From Shinella sp. SUS2 (GTDB lineage: Bacteria; Pseudomonadota; Alphaproteobacteria; Rhizobiales; Rhizobiaceae), in contig NZ_KQ410728.1 of assembly GCF_001262505.1 (NCBI RefSeq), forward strand, positions 1 to 64,000: a stretch of 64,000 nucleotides of DNA, given 5' to 3'. The notes below the pieces were generated by a model that was given only the letters and a program-made list of their open reading frames with translations, had not been told where the DNA came from and did not search any database. Of this stretch, positions 7,610 through 16,348 are shown piece by piece (the stretch's first letter is position 1; each line of letters begins with the position of its first letter). The position numbers were made by a program, and so were the translations under genes.

Positions 7610-8184
7610 GCGCCATCGCCTTCTCGCGCCTCATCGGCCCTATCCCGGTCGATTGCGTGATCTCGGAAAAGCACGAGAGCGATATCGAGATCACGGAAAT
7701 CCCGATCGAGAGCGGGGCGAGAATCACGGATCATGCATTCGTGCTGCCGAAGCGCGTCGTGCTAGACATTGCCAACGACAACGCCGCTGCGGCCTATAAC
7801 GCATTCGTCGCGTTCCAGAGCACCAGGGTCCCGTTTCAGCTCGTCACGGGGCTCTCGCTCTATCGGAACATGCTGATCAAGCGGCTCACCGCCGACCGGG
7901 ACAAGGATTCGGCGCGCATCCTTCGCTGCACGGTGGAGCTTCAAGAGATCATCATCGTCAGCACCGGCTATACGACCGACACCAGCGGCCGGACGAGCGG
8001 CCGGACGAGCGGAGAGCCGGGCGGCAAGGACAGCACCCGGTCCACGCGCCTCAGCAAGGAACTTTCCGGCGACACGACGACCGGTGACCGCGTTACGGAG
8101 ACCATCCAGCGCGGGGATACCGGTTTCGACAACGTGACCACCAGTGACGACACCTCGTACCTCAAGACCATGCTTGGCGGCTAA
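7606..8184 (+). CDS. Dit-like phage baseplate protein
   Basis: A 192-residue protein immediately after the tape measure. The N-terminal half (PIPVDCVISEKHESDIEIT, then DHAFVLPKRVVLDI and VPFQLVTGLSLYRNMLI) matches Dit_like phage tail proteins, whose beta-barrel forms the ring closing the tube end and attaching the baseplate. The last 70 residues are low complexity, with a 12-base tandem duplication (AGCGGCCGGACG at 7984-8007) coding TSGRTSGRTSG, and are probably disordered. The next gene begins three bases downstream. Confidence 0.7.
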   Translation: MSAIAFSRLIGPIPVDCVISEKHESDIEITEIPIESGARITDHAFVLPKRVVLDIANDNAAAAYNAFVAFQSTRVPFQLVTGLSLYRNMLIKRLTADRDKDSARILRCTVELQEIIIVSTGYTTDTSGRTSGRTSGEPGGKDSTRSTRLSKELSGDTTTGDRVTETIQRGDTGFDNVTTSDDTSYLKTMLGG

Positions 8185-8187
8185 CCC

Positions 8188-8502
8188 ATGAACGTCTTCA
8201 AGATCATCGATGAGGCGGATCAGCAGTTTTCCGCTGTGATGAACAATCGCCGGGTGACGCTTCGTCTCCGCTACAACAAGGTCGTGGACCGGTGGATGCT
8301 GGACCTCTCGATCGATGATGTGCCGGTTCTGAACGGCCGGCGGGTGGTGGCTGGGCTCGATCTGCTCCGTGGTTTCGGCTTCGGCGTCGGCGCGATCGTG
8401 GCTTTCTCGCCGTCGGGTGCCGCCCCGGACCGCTCCGCTCTGCCGCTCGGCACAGTGAAGCTCTATCAGGTCTCGGCGGAAGAGATGAAGGCGGCTGCCT
8501 GA
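8188..8502 (+). CDS. Phage baseplate plug protein, Pam3 gp18-like
   Basis: A 104-residue protein resembling the small plug protein of the cyanophage Pam3 baseplate, with the pattern QFSAVMNNRRVTLRLRYN, then DRWMLDLSIDD and a late LPLGTVKLYQV. These proteins sit in the tube lumen under the tape measure in minimal contractile tails. The gene lies between a Dit-like and a hub-like gene, exactly where the plug gene is found in such phages. Length agrees with the family. Confidence 0.65.
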   Translation: MNVFKIIDEADQQFSAVMNNRRVTLRLRYNKVVDRWMLDLSIDDVPVLNGRRVVAGLDLLRGFGFGVGAIVAFSPSGAAPDRSALPLGTVKLYQVSAEEMKAAA

Positions 8503-8503
8503 C

Positions 8504-9382
8504 ATGCGCCAATACCTGAAGAAGGTCCGCGGAATTTTCAACGGCGGGCTGACCATCAATCCGGGCGGCATCGCTGTGCACGAGATGAAAATCGCCTTCG
8601 ACATCGTCAAGGATATCTCGAGCTCGGCGAACACGGCCACCATCGAAATCTGGAACCTGTCGGAGAGCCACAGGAACAGCGTCGGCAAAGAACTGGACGA
8701 AATCACCCTGGAGGCCGGCTATATGCCGCCGGAAGGGGGCGGCAACGTCGGCATCCTCTTCAAGGGCGCCATACGCGACGTCGAGCACAAGCGCCAGGGC
8801 GCCGATATCGTCACCCGCATCTCCTGCGGTGACGGCGACAAGGCGATCCGCAAGGCCAAGCTCTCCAAGAGCTATCCCAAGGGCACGCCGGTAAAGGACG
8901 TCGTCGAAGACCTCTACAAGGAGTTGGAGAAGGAAGGCGTCAAGCGCGGGGAGTGGAAATTCCCCGATGACATGAAGCAGGAATTCAAGCGACCCTATGC
9001 GACCTGCACCCGGTGCTATCGGGAACTCGACACGATCGGGCGCGGCCACGGCTTCTACTGGAACCTCCAGAACCAGACGATGGAGATCATTCCTGGAGAC
9101 GGATACGTCGGCCAGGTCGTGCTGATCGCGCCAGAAACGGGCATGATCGACACGCCGGCCATCACTGACAATGGGGTGCGGGTCTCCTGCCTCCTCAATC
9201 CGGAGATCCGGCCGAACCGCCGCGTGCAGGTGCGGTCGGGCATCATCGATATGAATGCTGACGGCGGCATGTACCGCGTCAGCCAAGCCAGCTACCGCGG
9301 CGACAACTTCGACGGTGACTTCTCGGTCGAGGTCGTGGGTGAGTCCGTCAGGGGCGGCAAAGTGGACGAGGGAAAGCGCTAA
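8504..9382 (+). CDS. Phage baseplate hub protein
   Basis: A 292-residue protein. The early segment FDIVKDISSSANTATIEIWNL and VLFKGAIRDV-like stretch (about 75-90, GILFKGAIRDVEHKR), followed by ISCGDGDKAIRKAKLSKSY, match hub proteins of the gp27/gpD type used in small contractile tails. The second half has PDDMKQEFKRPYATCTRC and repeated beta elements. The hub forms a trimer that joins the tube to the spike. Its stop overlaps the spike gene ATG by one base (9382), in keeping with the hub-spike pair. Confidence 0.7.
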   Translation: MRQYLKKVRGIFNGGLTINPGGIAVHEMKIAFDIVKDISSSANTATIEIWNLSESHRNSVGKELDEITLEAGYMPPEGGGNVGILFKGAIRDVEHKRQGADIVTRISCGDGDKAIRKAKLSKSYPKGTPVKDVVEDLYKELEKEGVKRGEWKFPDDMKQEFKRPYATCTRCYRELDTIGRGHGFYWNLQNQTMEIIPGDGYVGQVVLIAPETGMIDTPAITDNGVRVSCLLNPEIRPNRRVQVRSGIIDMNADGGMYRVSQASYRGDNFDGDFSVEVVGESVRGGKVDEGKR

Positions 9383-10038
9383 TGGTCGGTCTGCTCGGCA
9401 AGGTCACCAATCAGTCCCGCGACGTCGTCGGCAGCAGGGCGCAGTCAGAAGTGAGCGCGATCTGGGGCGAGATCCCCGGCAAGATCGTTTCCTTCAATGC
9501 CAAGACCCAGACGGCGACCATCCAGCCGCTCTACAAGCCGAAGTTCGACGGAGAATCCGTCGACATGCCCCAGCTCTACGAGGTGCCGGTGCGCTTCCAG
9601 CGCGTGGGTGGATTCGTCATCACCACACCAATCAAGCCCGGCGACAAGGTTACGCTCCGGCCGCAGATGCGCAGCAGCGAGAATTACCACGGCGGCGAGG
9701 ACTATGAGGCGTCCGATGCGCGGACCTTCTCCCTGGCCGACTATGAGGCGTTCCTTGACGGCGGTGAGGCCCTGACCGATCCGATCCCGAACTTCAACAG
9801 CGAGAACATGGAAATTCGGTCGGCCGACGGCAAGTTCGCGATCGAAATGAGCGAAGACGGCAAGTTTCGGATCCGCGGGGCCGAGGGCAACATCTACGAT
9901 CTCCTCGCGCAGGTCGTCGAGCTGTTGGGCGCCGAAACGGCGACCGTCTCCGGTGGCTCATCGAAAGGCATTTGGCCGCTGACGCATCAGGCACAATTCG
10001 CCGAGATCGCCGGCAAGCTGCGGGGAATGGCGCTATGA
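9382..10038 (+). CDS. Phage baseplate spike protein with Gp138-type N-terminal domain
   Basis: A 218-residue protein. Residues 27-95 (IWGEIPGKIVSFNAKTQTA, then VPVRFQRVGGFVITTPIKPG) form the OB-fold characteristic of Gp138 N-terminal and gpV-like spike proteins. A short beta-helix-like stretch follows (NMEIRSADGKFAIEMSEDG) and would make the membrane-piercing needle. The spike sits below the hub at the tail tip. The end overlaps the next gene start by ATGA (10035-10038). No metal-binding HxH tip motif is obvious. Confidence 0.75.
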   Translation: MVGLLGKVTNQSRDVVGSRAQSEVSAIWGEIPGKIVSFNAKTQTATIQPLYKPKFDGESVDMPQLYEVPVRFQRVGGFVITTPIKPGDKVTLRPQMRSSENYHGGEDYEASDARTFSLADYEAFLDGGEALTDPIPNFNSENMEIRSADGKFAIEMSEDGKFRIRGAEGNIYDLLAQVVELLGAETATVSGGSSKGIWPLTHQAQFAEIAGKLRGMAL

Positions 10039-10394
10039 GCAGGCTCGGCCTCGCGATCGACCAGGCGACAAATGATCTCTTCCTTCGCGCCGACAAGAGC
10101 CTCGCGGTCGTGACAGACGCGGAAGCCGTCGGCCAGCACACCCGCCAGCGTCTCCAGACCTATGAGCGGGAATGGTTCCTCGACACGACGGCCGGCGTGC
10201 CGTGGCTCGATCAGATCCTCGGCAAGGCCTACGACCCGGCGCTGGCCGAGGCGGTGGTGAAGGCGGAAATCCTCGACACGGATCAGGTTACCGGCATTGA
10301 GGGCTTCTCCGTTTCGTTCGACCGCGGAACCCGGCGCCTCAACATCCGATCCATCGAAGTCATGACGGCCTATCAGGAGGTGGTACAGGTATGA
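10035..10394 (+). CDS. Phage baseplate wedge protein, gp25/gpW-like
   Basis: A 119-residue protein. ATG 10035 is chosen because it overlaps the previous stop and gives the family length; a longer open frame from 9972 runs inside the spike gene. The pattern RADKSLAVVTDAEAVGQHTRQ, then EREWFLDTTAGVPWLDQILGK, is diagnostic of the gp25/DUF2634-type wedge family in which the tryptophan-rich EW-L-D--GVPW core anchors the sheath to the baseplate. It precedes the gpJ-like gene with a four-base overlap, the standard order. Confidence 0.8.
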   Translation: MSRLGLAIDQATNDLFLRADKSLAVVTDAEAVGQHTRQRLQTYEREWFLDTTAGVPWLDQILGKAYDPALAEAVVKAEILDTDQVTGIEGFSVSFDRGTRRLNIRSIEVMTAYQEVVQV

Positions 10395-11278
10395 GCGGAG
10401 TAACGGCCACCGGTTACGTCATCAAGACGCCGCAGGAGATCCTTGCGAGCCTGGAGGATAAGGCCGAAACGGTGTTCGGCCCGGGCGTGATCATGACGGC
10501 GCAATCGCCGCTGGGCCAGATCCTCGGCCTTATCACGGACTTCGCGACGGAAATGGAAGAGCGCAACCTCGCCATCTACCAGTCCTATGACCCGACGCAG
10601 GCCGAGGGCGCCAACCTCAACCGGATCGGCAATATCCGGGCCTTGTCGCGCGGTTCGCTCTCCGATGCCGGTTTTGCCCGCGTCATCACCAACCAGCAGA
10701 ACAGCGCGGTCCGCATGTCCGACCGCATCCAGGCGGTGATGGCCGTGGATGGCGTTTCGTGGGTAGCGGTGCGGGAGAACAGCGCGCAGTTTTCGGACTC
10801 GTCCGGCATCCCGCCCCACACCATCGCGTTCGCGGTGATCGGCGGGAATGATGCCGACGTGGCCGAAGCGATCTATGAGAACACCGTGCCCGGCATCGGG
10901 CTTTACGGCATGACGTCCGTCCCGGTGACGATCGGCGGCTACTGCCGGCAGATCAATTTCATCCGCCCCGCTGACGTGCCCGTGTTCGTGGACCTGACGG
11001 TGCGCCTCGTGCCTGATGTCTGCACCTGTGGTCTGACCTCGCCGCAAGAGGTGGTGGATTATCTCGACGCCGCGGCGAACGGCGATTGCGGTCTCATCAA
11101 CGGCGATCTGGTCGATCAGGCGAAGATTGAGGCGCTGCTGGGCACGATCGGCGGGCTCTCGGTTACGCGCGCGCTCGTCGGCATCGATGCGAACGACCTG
11201 ACGGCCGACGGGCTGCAATTCGACGTCCTTTCACGCCCGGTCATCGTGGCCAAGAACATCAACGTGCGGTTCTCCTGA
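10391..11278 (+). CDS. Baseplate J-like wedge protein
   Basis: A 295-residue protein of the baseplate J family (P2 gpJ, T4 gp6 core). Typical elements are TPQEILASLEDKAETVFGP at the start, QSPLGQILGLITDFATEMEE, the EGANLNRIGNIRAL motif and the late VVDYLDAAANGD-type segment. These subunits form the wedge ring that opens on contraction. It is coupled to both neighbours by small overlaps (10391-10394 and 11278). Length and order agree with minimal myophage baseplates. Confidence 0.8.
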   Translation: MSGVTATGYVIKTPQEILASLEDKAETVFGPGVIMTAQSPLGQILGLITDFATEMEERNLAIYQSYDPTQAEGANLNRIGNIRALSRGSLSDAGFARVITNQQNSAVRMSDRIQAVMAVDGVSWVAVRENSAQFSDSSGIPPHTIAFAVIGGNDADVAEAIYENTVPGIGLYGMTSVPVTIGGYCRQINFIRPADVPVFVDLTVRLVPDVCTCGLTSPQEVVDYLDAAANGDCGLINGDLVDQAKIEALLGTIGGLSVTRALVGIDANDLTADGLQFDVLSRPVIVAKNINVRFS

Positions 11279-12081
11279 TGATCGACAAGGCGGCGATGGA
11301 AGAGGAGCGGATCGACCGCGTCCTCACCCAGTATCGTGAAAGCTCGAACCTCCTTGGCTTGATCCGGGCCGCGCTGTCGGAATTGGCTGATGTGGCCGAG
11401 CGCGGTGACGCTATCCAGTCGGCGTTCGATATCGACACGTCCACCGGCGATCAGCTTACGATGATCGGCAAGTGGCTGGGCTGGCCGCGCACGCATTGCC
11501 AGGGCAGCAGGGCCAAGGTCTTCGGCTTCGCATGTGAGGACGACGACTGCAGCGTTGGCTATCCCGTTCTCGGCTTTTGCGAGGGCGCCCGATTTGCGTG
11601 CGACGGCGCGCTCTACGAGGAATACACGTTCGCCGACGATGCGCTCTACAGGCGGTATCTGAAGGCGAGGGCGGTTGCCATCAACTCCGCCCAGACCAAC
11701 GATTACAGGCGCGAAAGCCTCGTTTTGGCGGCAAGCGCGCTTCTTGCCTCGGAATGTGTGATCGTGAAGGAGCGGCGAGGGGAGATCATCCTTTGCCTCA
11801 CCAGATTTTTCACCTCGGCTGAGCTGCAGATCCTGCACCTTGCGGAGCAAGTCCTGCCGATCGCGCCGGGCGTCAAACTGACATGGGCGCACTGCGACGG
11901 CGCAATCTTCGGCTTCGGTGATGGATGGGGTGAAATGTGCACCTCATCATTCTACTCGATCATCAAGGATCCGCTGGAGCGGACTCCCAAATCCGGCATC
12001 TTCGGCTTCGGCTCCGCATGGTCCGGCTTCTGCAATGGCCGCTTCTATTCCGGCGATCCGGCCGACATCGAAACCCTCTGA
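11278..12081 (+). CDS. Baseplate wedge protein, DUF2612 family
   Basis: A 267-residue DUF2612 protein, the functional equivalent of P2 gpI that links wedge to fibres. The N-terminal RIDRVLTQYRESSNLLGLIRA and FDIDTSTGDQLTMIGKWLGWPR are typical of the family. The C-terminal half contains three repeats of an IFGFG--W---C type motif (KVFGFACEDD, AIFGFGDGWGEMC, GIFGFGSAWSGFC), rich in Gly, Trp and Cys, which may be the fibre docking surface. The gene shares one base with the gpJ-like gene and is followed by the first fibre gene. Confidence 0.75.
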   Translation: MIDKAAMEEERIDRVLTQYRESSNLLGLIRAALSELADVAERGDAIQSAFDIDTSTGDQLTMIGKWLGWPRTHCQGSRAKVFGFACEDDDCSVGYPVLGFCEGARFACDGALYEEYTFADDALYRRYLKARAVAINSAQTNDYRRESLVLAASALLASECVIVKERRGEIILCLTRFFTSAELQILHLAEQVLPIAPGVKLTWAHCDGAIFGFGDGWGEMCTSSFYSIIKDPLERTPKSGIFGFGSAWSGFCNGRFYSGDPADIETL

Positions 12082-12105
12082 AACCTCGAAATTTTAGGTG
12101 AGAAC

Positions 12106-13359
12106 ATGACTCTGCCGTTCCCGCAGAAATGGGCGAACGCGTCGACCGATCGGCGCACGCCCTCGACCGAAGAAAACGCGAACGGTTGGGCTTGCGGCGC
12201 AGCCGACCCTGACCTGTTCGACTACCTGTTCTACGTCGAGCAGGACGCGATCAATAAGCTGGCCAGGCAGATCGAGTATGCCGCCGTCGAACTCGGTATG
12301 ACCTATTCGCCGGACGACGAGACGATTCTCGACGACGTCCTGAAGACCTATAAGGACATCATTTCCGAAGATCGGGTCATCAACGTCCCGGGCGATTTCA
12401 CCGACCCGGCCGACGCGATGGACTACCTGTCGCGGTTCCGAATCTCGAACGATGCCACGGTGATCGTGAACATCGCCGAGGGCACCTACAATATCGGAAC
12501 GAAGGTCATTTCCGGCCACCCCGACGGCCTGCGTATCAAGATCATGGGGCCGGCACTGCCCTCTGGCATGGTGACAGAGCCGAGCTTCTCGGTAACCGGC
12601 TCCGGCGTCGGCAACATCTCGACCGACCGCATCGTCAATGCCGCGATGCTTCGAACCCGCTTCAAGGTTGTCATCGAATCCACGAACGGAGCGGTTGACA
12701 CCGGCACAAGCGATATCACGCTCGAGAACATCGCCTTCATCGGCCTGGGCTCGAATGACGGCATCAAGACCTCCGGTGGCCACATCAGGGCGACCAACGT
12801 CGCGGTGCACAACTATCTCAATGGCTGGCTGGTGGACCGTGGCGGCATCATCTACGCGCCGGGCTGCACCGCCTCGGGCTGCACCGCCTCGGGCTGGAAC
12901 GTCACGAACAACGGGACGATCGTCAACAGCGGTGGCGTAGCGTCGGGCAACGCCGATGCTGGTTACACCGCGTCGATCGGCGGCACGGTCATCGCGGACG
13001 TATCGACGGCCAAGGGCAACGGCGGGTCTGGGTCAGGGGGGTATTTCGTCTCCCTTTCCGGCATCATTCAGGCCCGCGCATCTGTCTCCAAGAACAATGA
13101 GGGCTCCGGCTACCTCATCACCAATGACGGCTTCATCCAGGCCCGCGAAAGCCAGTCCAACAACAACAAGGTCTACGGCTACTCGGTCTTCAATGGCGGG
13201 CGCCTGAATGCGGCGGAAAGCAATTCCGGCAGCAACACGTCCGGCGATTATCGCTGCTCGAACTTCGGGGCGATGACGATCACAGGCTATGCCGGCTCCG
13301 CTTCGGCGTCTCCGACCGTGAATACCGTCGGCAACGGCAACTGCTACATCAAGAACTAA
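12106..13359 (+). CDS. Phage tail fibre/tailspike with right-handed beta-helix
   Basis: A 417-residue protein. Residues 1-80 form a baseplate-attachment region (PQKWANASTDRRTPSTEENA, AINKLARQIEYAAVELG). From about 120 on it shows the regular short-strand pattern of a parallel beta-helix: ITLENIAFIGLGSNDGI, then recurring rungs with asparagine ladders (SGWNVTNNGTIVNSGG, SKNNEGSGYLITNDG, SQSNNNKVYGYSVFNGG). Such fibres bind or degrade surface polysaccharide. No catalytic acid pair could be assigned. A perfect 15-base tandem duplication (12861-12890) codes GCTASGCTASG and adds a partial rung. Confidence 0.75.
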   Translation: MTLPFPQKWANASTDRRTPSTEENANGWACGAADPDLFDYLFYVEQDAINKLARQIEYAAVELGMTYSPDDETILDDVLKTYKDIISEDRVINVPGDFTDPADAMDYLSRFRISNDATVIVNIAEGTYNIGTKVISGHPDGLRIKIMGPALPSGMVTEPSFSVTGSGVGNISTDRIVNAAMLRTRFKVVIESTNGAVDTGTSDITLENIAFIGLGSNDGIKTSGGHIRATNVAVHNYLNGWLVDRGGIIYAPGCTASGCTASGWNVTNNGTIVNSGGVASGNADAGYTASIGGTVIADVSTAKGNGGSGSGGYFVSLSGIIQARASVSKNNEGSGYLITNDGFIQARESQSNNNKVYGYSVFNGGRLNAAESNSGSNTSGDYRCSNFGAMTITGYAGSASASPTVNTVGNGNCYIKN

Positions 13360-13369
13360 GGGCAAGCCC

Positions 13370-13885
13370 ATGAAAATCGTGATGAATGAAGCCGGCGCGA
13401 TTGTCGGCCGGCATGTCGATGCTGCGACGATCGACGCGACGCTCTACAGCGCGTGGGGCTCGGTTCTGGTCGGCATCGTTCCGGACGGAGTGATCGGGCA
13501 GGACAGCCTCGGCCGGGACATCCTTTCCGGCTCTGCAATCGACGTTGCACGCGATCTGGCCAAGCAGATGACGCGCGAGGACGTCGCCCACAAGATGGCC
13601 GATCTGCGGGAAGACTATCCGCAGGAGGAGCGCGACACCTGGCCGTCGAAGCTCGTCGAGGCGAACGCCATCATCGCCGGCGGCGCGGTCGAAGATACGA
13701 TCTACATCGCGGCCATGGCGGAGGCGACAGGGTCCAAGCCTGAGACCATCGCGAAAACCGTGATCAAGAAGGCGAAGACCTACGCCACGAAACTGGCCGA
13801 GGCCGAGGCCTTCCGATCCGACCGCTATGCCGCGATCGACAAGGCCCGAAACATCAAGGCGGTGATCGCTGCCGTCGGTGGCTGA
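13370..13885 (+). CDS. Phage protein of unknown function in the tail-fibre cluster
   Basis: A 171-residue protein starting ten bases after the beta-helix fibre. The N-terminal 40 residues are beta-rich (MKIVMNEAGAIVGRHVDAA), and the rest is mostly helical and charged, ending in KKAKTYATKLAEAEAFRSDRY. The helical tail and position after a fibre gene suggest a fibre chaperone or a trimerising accessory, but no family is recognised. The next gene follows after two bases, so it belongs to the same operon. Confidence 0.5.
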   Translation: MKIVMNEAGAIVGRHVDAATIDATLYSAWGSVLVGIVPDGVIGQDSLGRDILSGSAIDVARDLAKQMTREDVAHKMADLREDYPQEERDTWPSKLVEANAIIAGGAVEDTIYIAAMAEATGSKPETIAKTVIKKAKTYATKLAEAEAFRSDRYAAIDKARNIKAVIAAVGG

Positions 13886-13887
13886 TC

Positions 13888-14604
13888 ATGGCGTCCTGCA
13901 CCAATTTCCTCTCCCTGCCGTTCCAGTCGAGGCAGGGGCGGGCGCTCGATCGCACCACAGCCCCGCTGCCCGACGGCGCGGTTGCCATGTTCAGTTTTGG
14001 CGCTCGGCTCTACATCATCAAGGGCCGGTCCTTCAATAACGCGGACCTCGCCGTCACGGTGCGCTGGGGCGACGAAACGGTCTACTTGGCCTTCGCCGAC
14101 GGTATCGACACGCGCGGCGGAGACATTCGCCTCGATCTTCCTCCCGGCATCTATGACCTCGTCAAGGTCGATCCGTTCGGCGGCGAGATCCAAACCAACG
14201 TCATCGTCAAGGATGGCGCTTCCCTCATCCCGCGCTCCGGCCAGCCGTTCGTTCAGATCGTCTATGCCTTCCCCGCCGGCCAACTCACCACCGAGGAACT
14301 GGAGGACTTCATCGTGCCTCTCAATGTGCAAGCCGACTGGTCCGTCACGGACCCGTTGTCGGCCGCTTACGTCCAGAACAAGCCGAACTTCATTACGAAC
14401 GACGACCTTAATCTCATCCTGGAAACCACGATCGGCCCGATCATCGACGAAGCGGTTGAGGAGCAGTTGACACCAGTCGTCGCGAGTGTCGCCGGTGCGG
14501 TCGAAGCCGCCGAAGATGCCGCTGCCGCAGCCAATGCAGCCGCAGGCTCGGTCACAGATCAGGTGCGCGGCGCACTCTACTTCACACGCTGGATTGCGGG
14601 GTAA
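13888..14604 (+). CDS. Phage tail fibre-type protein
   Basis: A 238-residue protein. Residues 150-170 contain QADWSVTDPLSAAYVQNKP, a motif seen again and again in phage tail fibres and often preceding a trimeric stalk. The first 140 residues are beta-rich with GIYDLVKVDPFGGEI. The C-terminal part is an Ala-rich coiled-coil-like helix (VEAAEDAAAAANAAAG). It is probably a second, short fibre or an adaptor for the downstream host-recognition proteins. Confidence 0.6.
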   Translation: MASCTNFLSLPFQSRQGRALDRTTAPLPDGAVAMFSFGARLYIIKGRSFNNADLAVTVRWGDETVYLAFADGIDTRGGDIRLDLPPGIYDLVKVDPFGGEIQTNVIVKDGASLIPRSGQPFVQIVYAFPAGQLTTEELEDFIVPLNVQADWSVTDPLSAAYVQNKPNFITNDDLNLILETTIGPIIDEAVEEQLTPVVASVAGAVEAAEDAAAAANAAAGSVTDQVRGALYFTRWIAG

Positions 14605-14607
14605 ATC

Positions 14608-14952
14608 ATGGCCATCTCAACTCCCAAAACCTTCGGGATCGAACTGACGACCTCCGCGCAGCGCATCATGGCTGACGTGGTTCCTGTCGGGAAGGTTCGA
14701 CACTTCACGATGGTGCAGTGCACGAGCATCGATGCATCGAACGATGCGCTGGCAACCGTGCGTTGGCTTGACGCTTCAAATAGCAATGCGGCCAATCCGC
14801 TGCTGTCTCAGGCGACGGTGACGGCCAAGGATGTAATCCCGGCGATCGTCGGGGCGTTTTCACTTGAGGCTGGCGATGACTTCGAGGCGCTGGCGTCGGC
14901 TGCTGGCGACATCCATGTGACCACCGTCTATTACGATGAGGATGTTGTCTAA
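14608..14952 (+). CDS. Small beta-rich virion-associated protein, unknown
   Basis: A 114-residue protein three bases after the fibre-like gene. It alternates predicted beta strands (FGIELTTSAQRIMADVVPVG, HFTMVQCTSIDA, HVTTVYYDEDVV) without signal peptide or membrane segment, and looks like a small jelly-roll or carbohydrate-binding module. It overlaps the beta-propeller gene by one base. The position argues for a tail-tip or fibre cap protein; no family is recognised. Confidence 0.5.
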   Translation: MAISTPKTFGIELTTSAQRIMADVVPVGKVRHFTMVQCTSIDASNDALATVRWLDASNSNAANPLLSQATVTAKDVIPAIVGAFSLEAGDDFEALASAAGDIHVTTVYYDEDVV

Positions 14953-15767
14953 TGCCTCGTATTCGACACATCGGCGGGCATGGGTCGATTTTGACGGCGA
15001 AGGGTGGGAAGGGCGCCGCCTATGAGGGGGCGGCGTGGACGCCAAGGGCCTTGATCCCGCGATTCAATGTTTTTGGCGTCGTGAACAACGCTCGCGGGAT
15101 CTGCGTGAAGCCCGACGGAACACGGTTTTACGTGCTGCTCTCGACTGACGACACGATACACGAGTTTCGGCTCGCCAAGAAATGGCGCGTCGATAGCGCG
15201 GTATACGTCGGTAGTGCTGTCCTTGGGACGATGGGGACGGCGGTCAACCTAGCGTTCAAGCCAGACGGGACTGCTGTCTATGTGACGGATAGTGTTGCTT
15301 CCGCCGCAATTAGGCAATACTCGCTTTCTACACCATGGGACCTTTCGACCCTTTCCTACGTAGGCGTGAAACTCGTCAACTCTCAATCCACTTCTCCGGG
15401 GGGCATGGCGTTCAAGCCAGACGGAACGAAGCTTATGCTTCAAGGTGGGTCGAACATCTATGAGTACACGCTTTCGACGCCATGGCTCGTCTCAACGGCG
15501 ACCTATGTCGGAAGTTCCGGATTCCTATCTCCTGGGTATTCGGTTGCTCTAAGCCCGGACGGAACACGTCTCTTCCATGACCGCGGCGCGAACGGCACAA
15601 TCGCTGACTACACCCTTGGAAATCCATGGTCGGTCGGCGGGACCAACACGGCCAATAATCCTGTCTTGAGTGTCGGCGGAATCCAATCGTTCTTTTATCG
15701 TGAGGACGGCAAGGCGCTCTACGCGATGGATATAAACGGCTACCTCAACCAGTTCGGAGGCGTCTGA
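14952..15767 (+). CDS. Beta-propeller repeat protein of the phage tail-fibre cluster
   Basis: A 271-residue protein with at least four or five blade repeats. Each has an (F/L)-PDGT hydrophobic strand (VKPDGTRFYVL, FKPDGTAVYVTD, FKPDGTKLMLQ, SPDGTRLFH, REDGKALYAMD) and an intervening TLSTPW-(L/V)STATYVG type strand. This is a WD40/YVTN-like propeller. Base composition is distinctly lower in GC than neighbouring genes, pointing to separate acquisition. Lying between fibre genes and a DUF4376 gene, it is probably a tail-tip receptor-binding protein. It has no signal peptide. Receptor binding is an inference. Confidence 0.7.
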   Translation: MPRIRHIGGHGSILTAKGGKGAAYEGAAWTPRALIPRFNVFGVVNNARGICVKPDGTRFYVLLSTDDTIHEFRLAKKWRVDSAVYVGSAVLGTMGTAVNLAFKPDGTAVYVTDSVASAAIRQYSLSTPWDLSTLSYVGVKLVNSQSTSPGGMAFKPDGTKLMLQGGSNIYEYTLSTPWLVSTATYVGSSGFLSPGYSVALSPDGTRLFHDRGANGTIADYTLGNPWSVGGTNTANNPVLSVGGIQSFFYREDGKALYAMDINGYLNQFGGV

Positions 15768-16339
15768 TGCTCTACACCCGCAACGGCTCCTACCCGGCCG
15801 CTCTGCCGGCCTCCATCACGCTCTCCAATGGCTTCATCCGCACCGATCCGTCGAGCTTCACGGTCGATGAGATCGCAGATGCGGGCTATGTCGAGGCGCC
15901 GGCGCAGCCCGACTACGATCCGGCAACGGAGCAATTGGGATGGGACGGCGAGGTTTGGACGGTGACGACTTTGCCTCCGCCCACCGAAGAACAGGTCGAC
16001 GCCGAGCGAGACCGCCGCATCGCGGCCGGGTTCAGCTTCGGCGGGGTGATCTACCAATCCCGCCCAGAGGACCGCGAGAACATCATGGGCGCTTCAACAG
16101 CGGCGCTCGGCGCCATGATGCAGGGGGCGCAGGCTGGCGACTATCGTTGGCATGGCGGCGACAGCGACTTCGTGTGGATCGCGGCGGACAACTCCATCCA
16201 TCCGATGGATGCACAGACCGTCTATGCTTTCGGCCTTGCCGCCATGGAGCACAAGACGGCGCATATCTTCGCGGCCCGCGCGATCAAGGACGCGGACCCG
16301 ATCCCGTTCGATTTCACCGACAACGGATACTGGCCTTAA
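15767..16339 (+). CDS. DUF4376 phage tail-fibre associated protein
   Basis: A 190-residue protein. The C-terminal half, from EEQVDAERDRRIAAGFSFGG through VIYQSRPEDRENIMGA and later FVWIAADNSIHPMDAQTVYAF, is the DUF4376 domain common at the end of phage fibre operons, sometimes fused to fibres or acting as their assembly factor. The N-terminal 70 residues (PDYDPATEQLGWDGEVWTV) are of the tail-fibre-assembly type. The gene shares one base with the propeller gene. Confidence 0.75.
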   Translation: MLYTRNGSYPAALPASITLSNGFIRTDPSSFTVDEIADAGYVEAPAQPDYDPATEQLGWDGEVWTVTTLPPPTEEQVDAERDRRIAAGFSFGGVIYQSRPEDRENIMGASTAALGAMMQGAQAGDYRWHGGDSDFVWIAADNSIHPMDAQTVYAFGLAAMEHKTAHIFAARAIKDADPIPFDFTDNGYWP

Positions 16340-16348
16340 ATGTACAGA

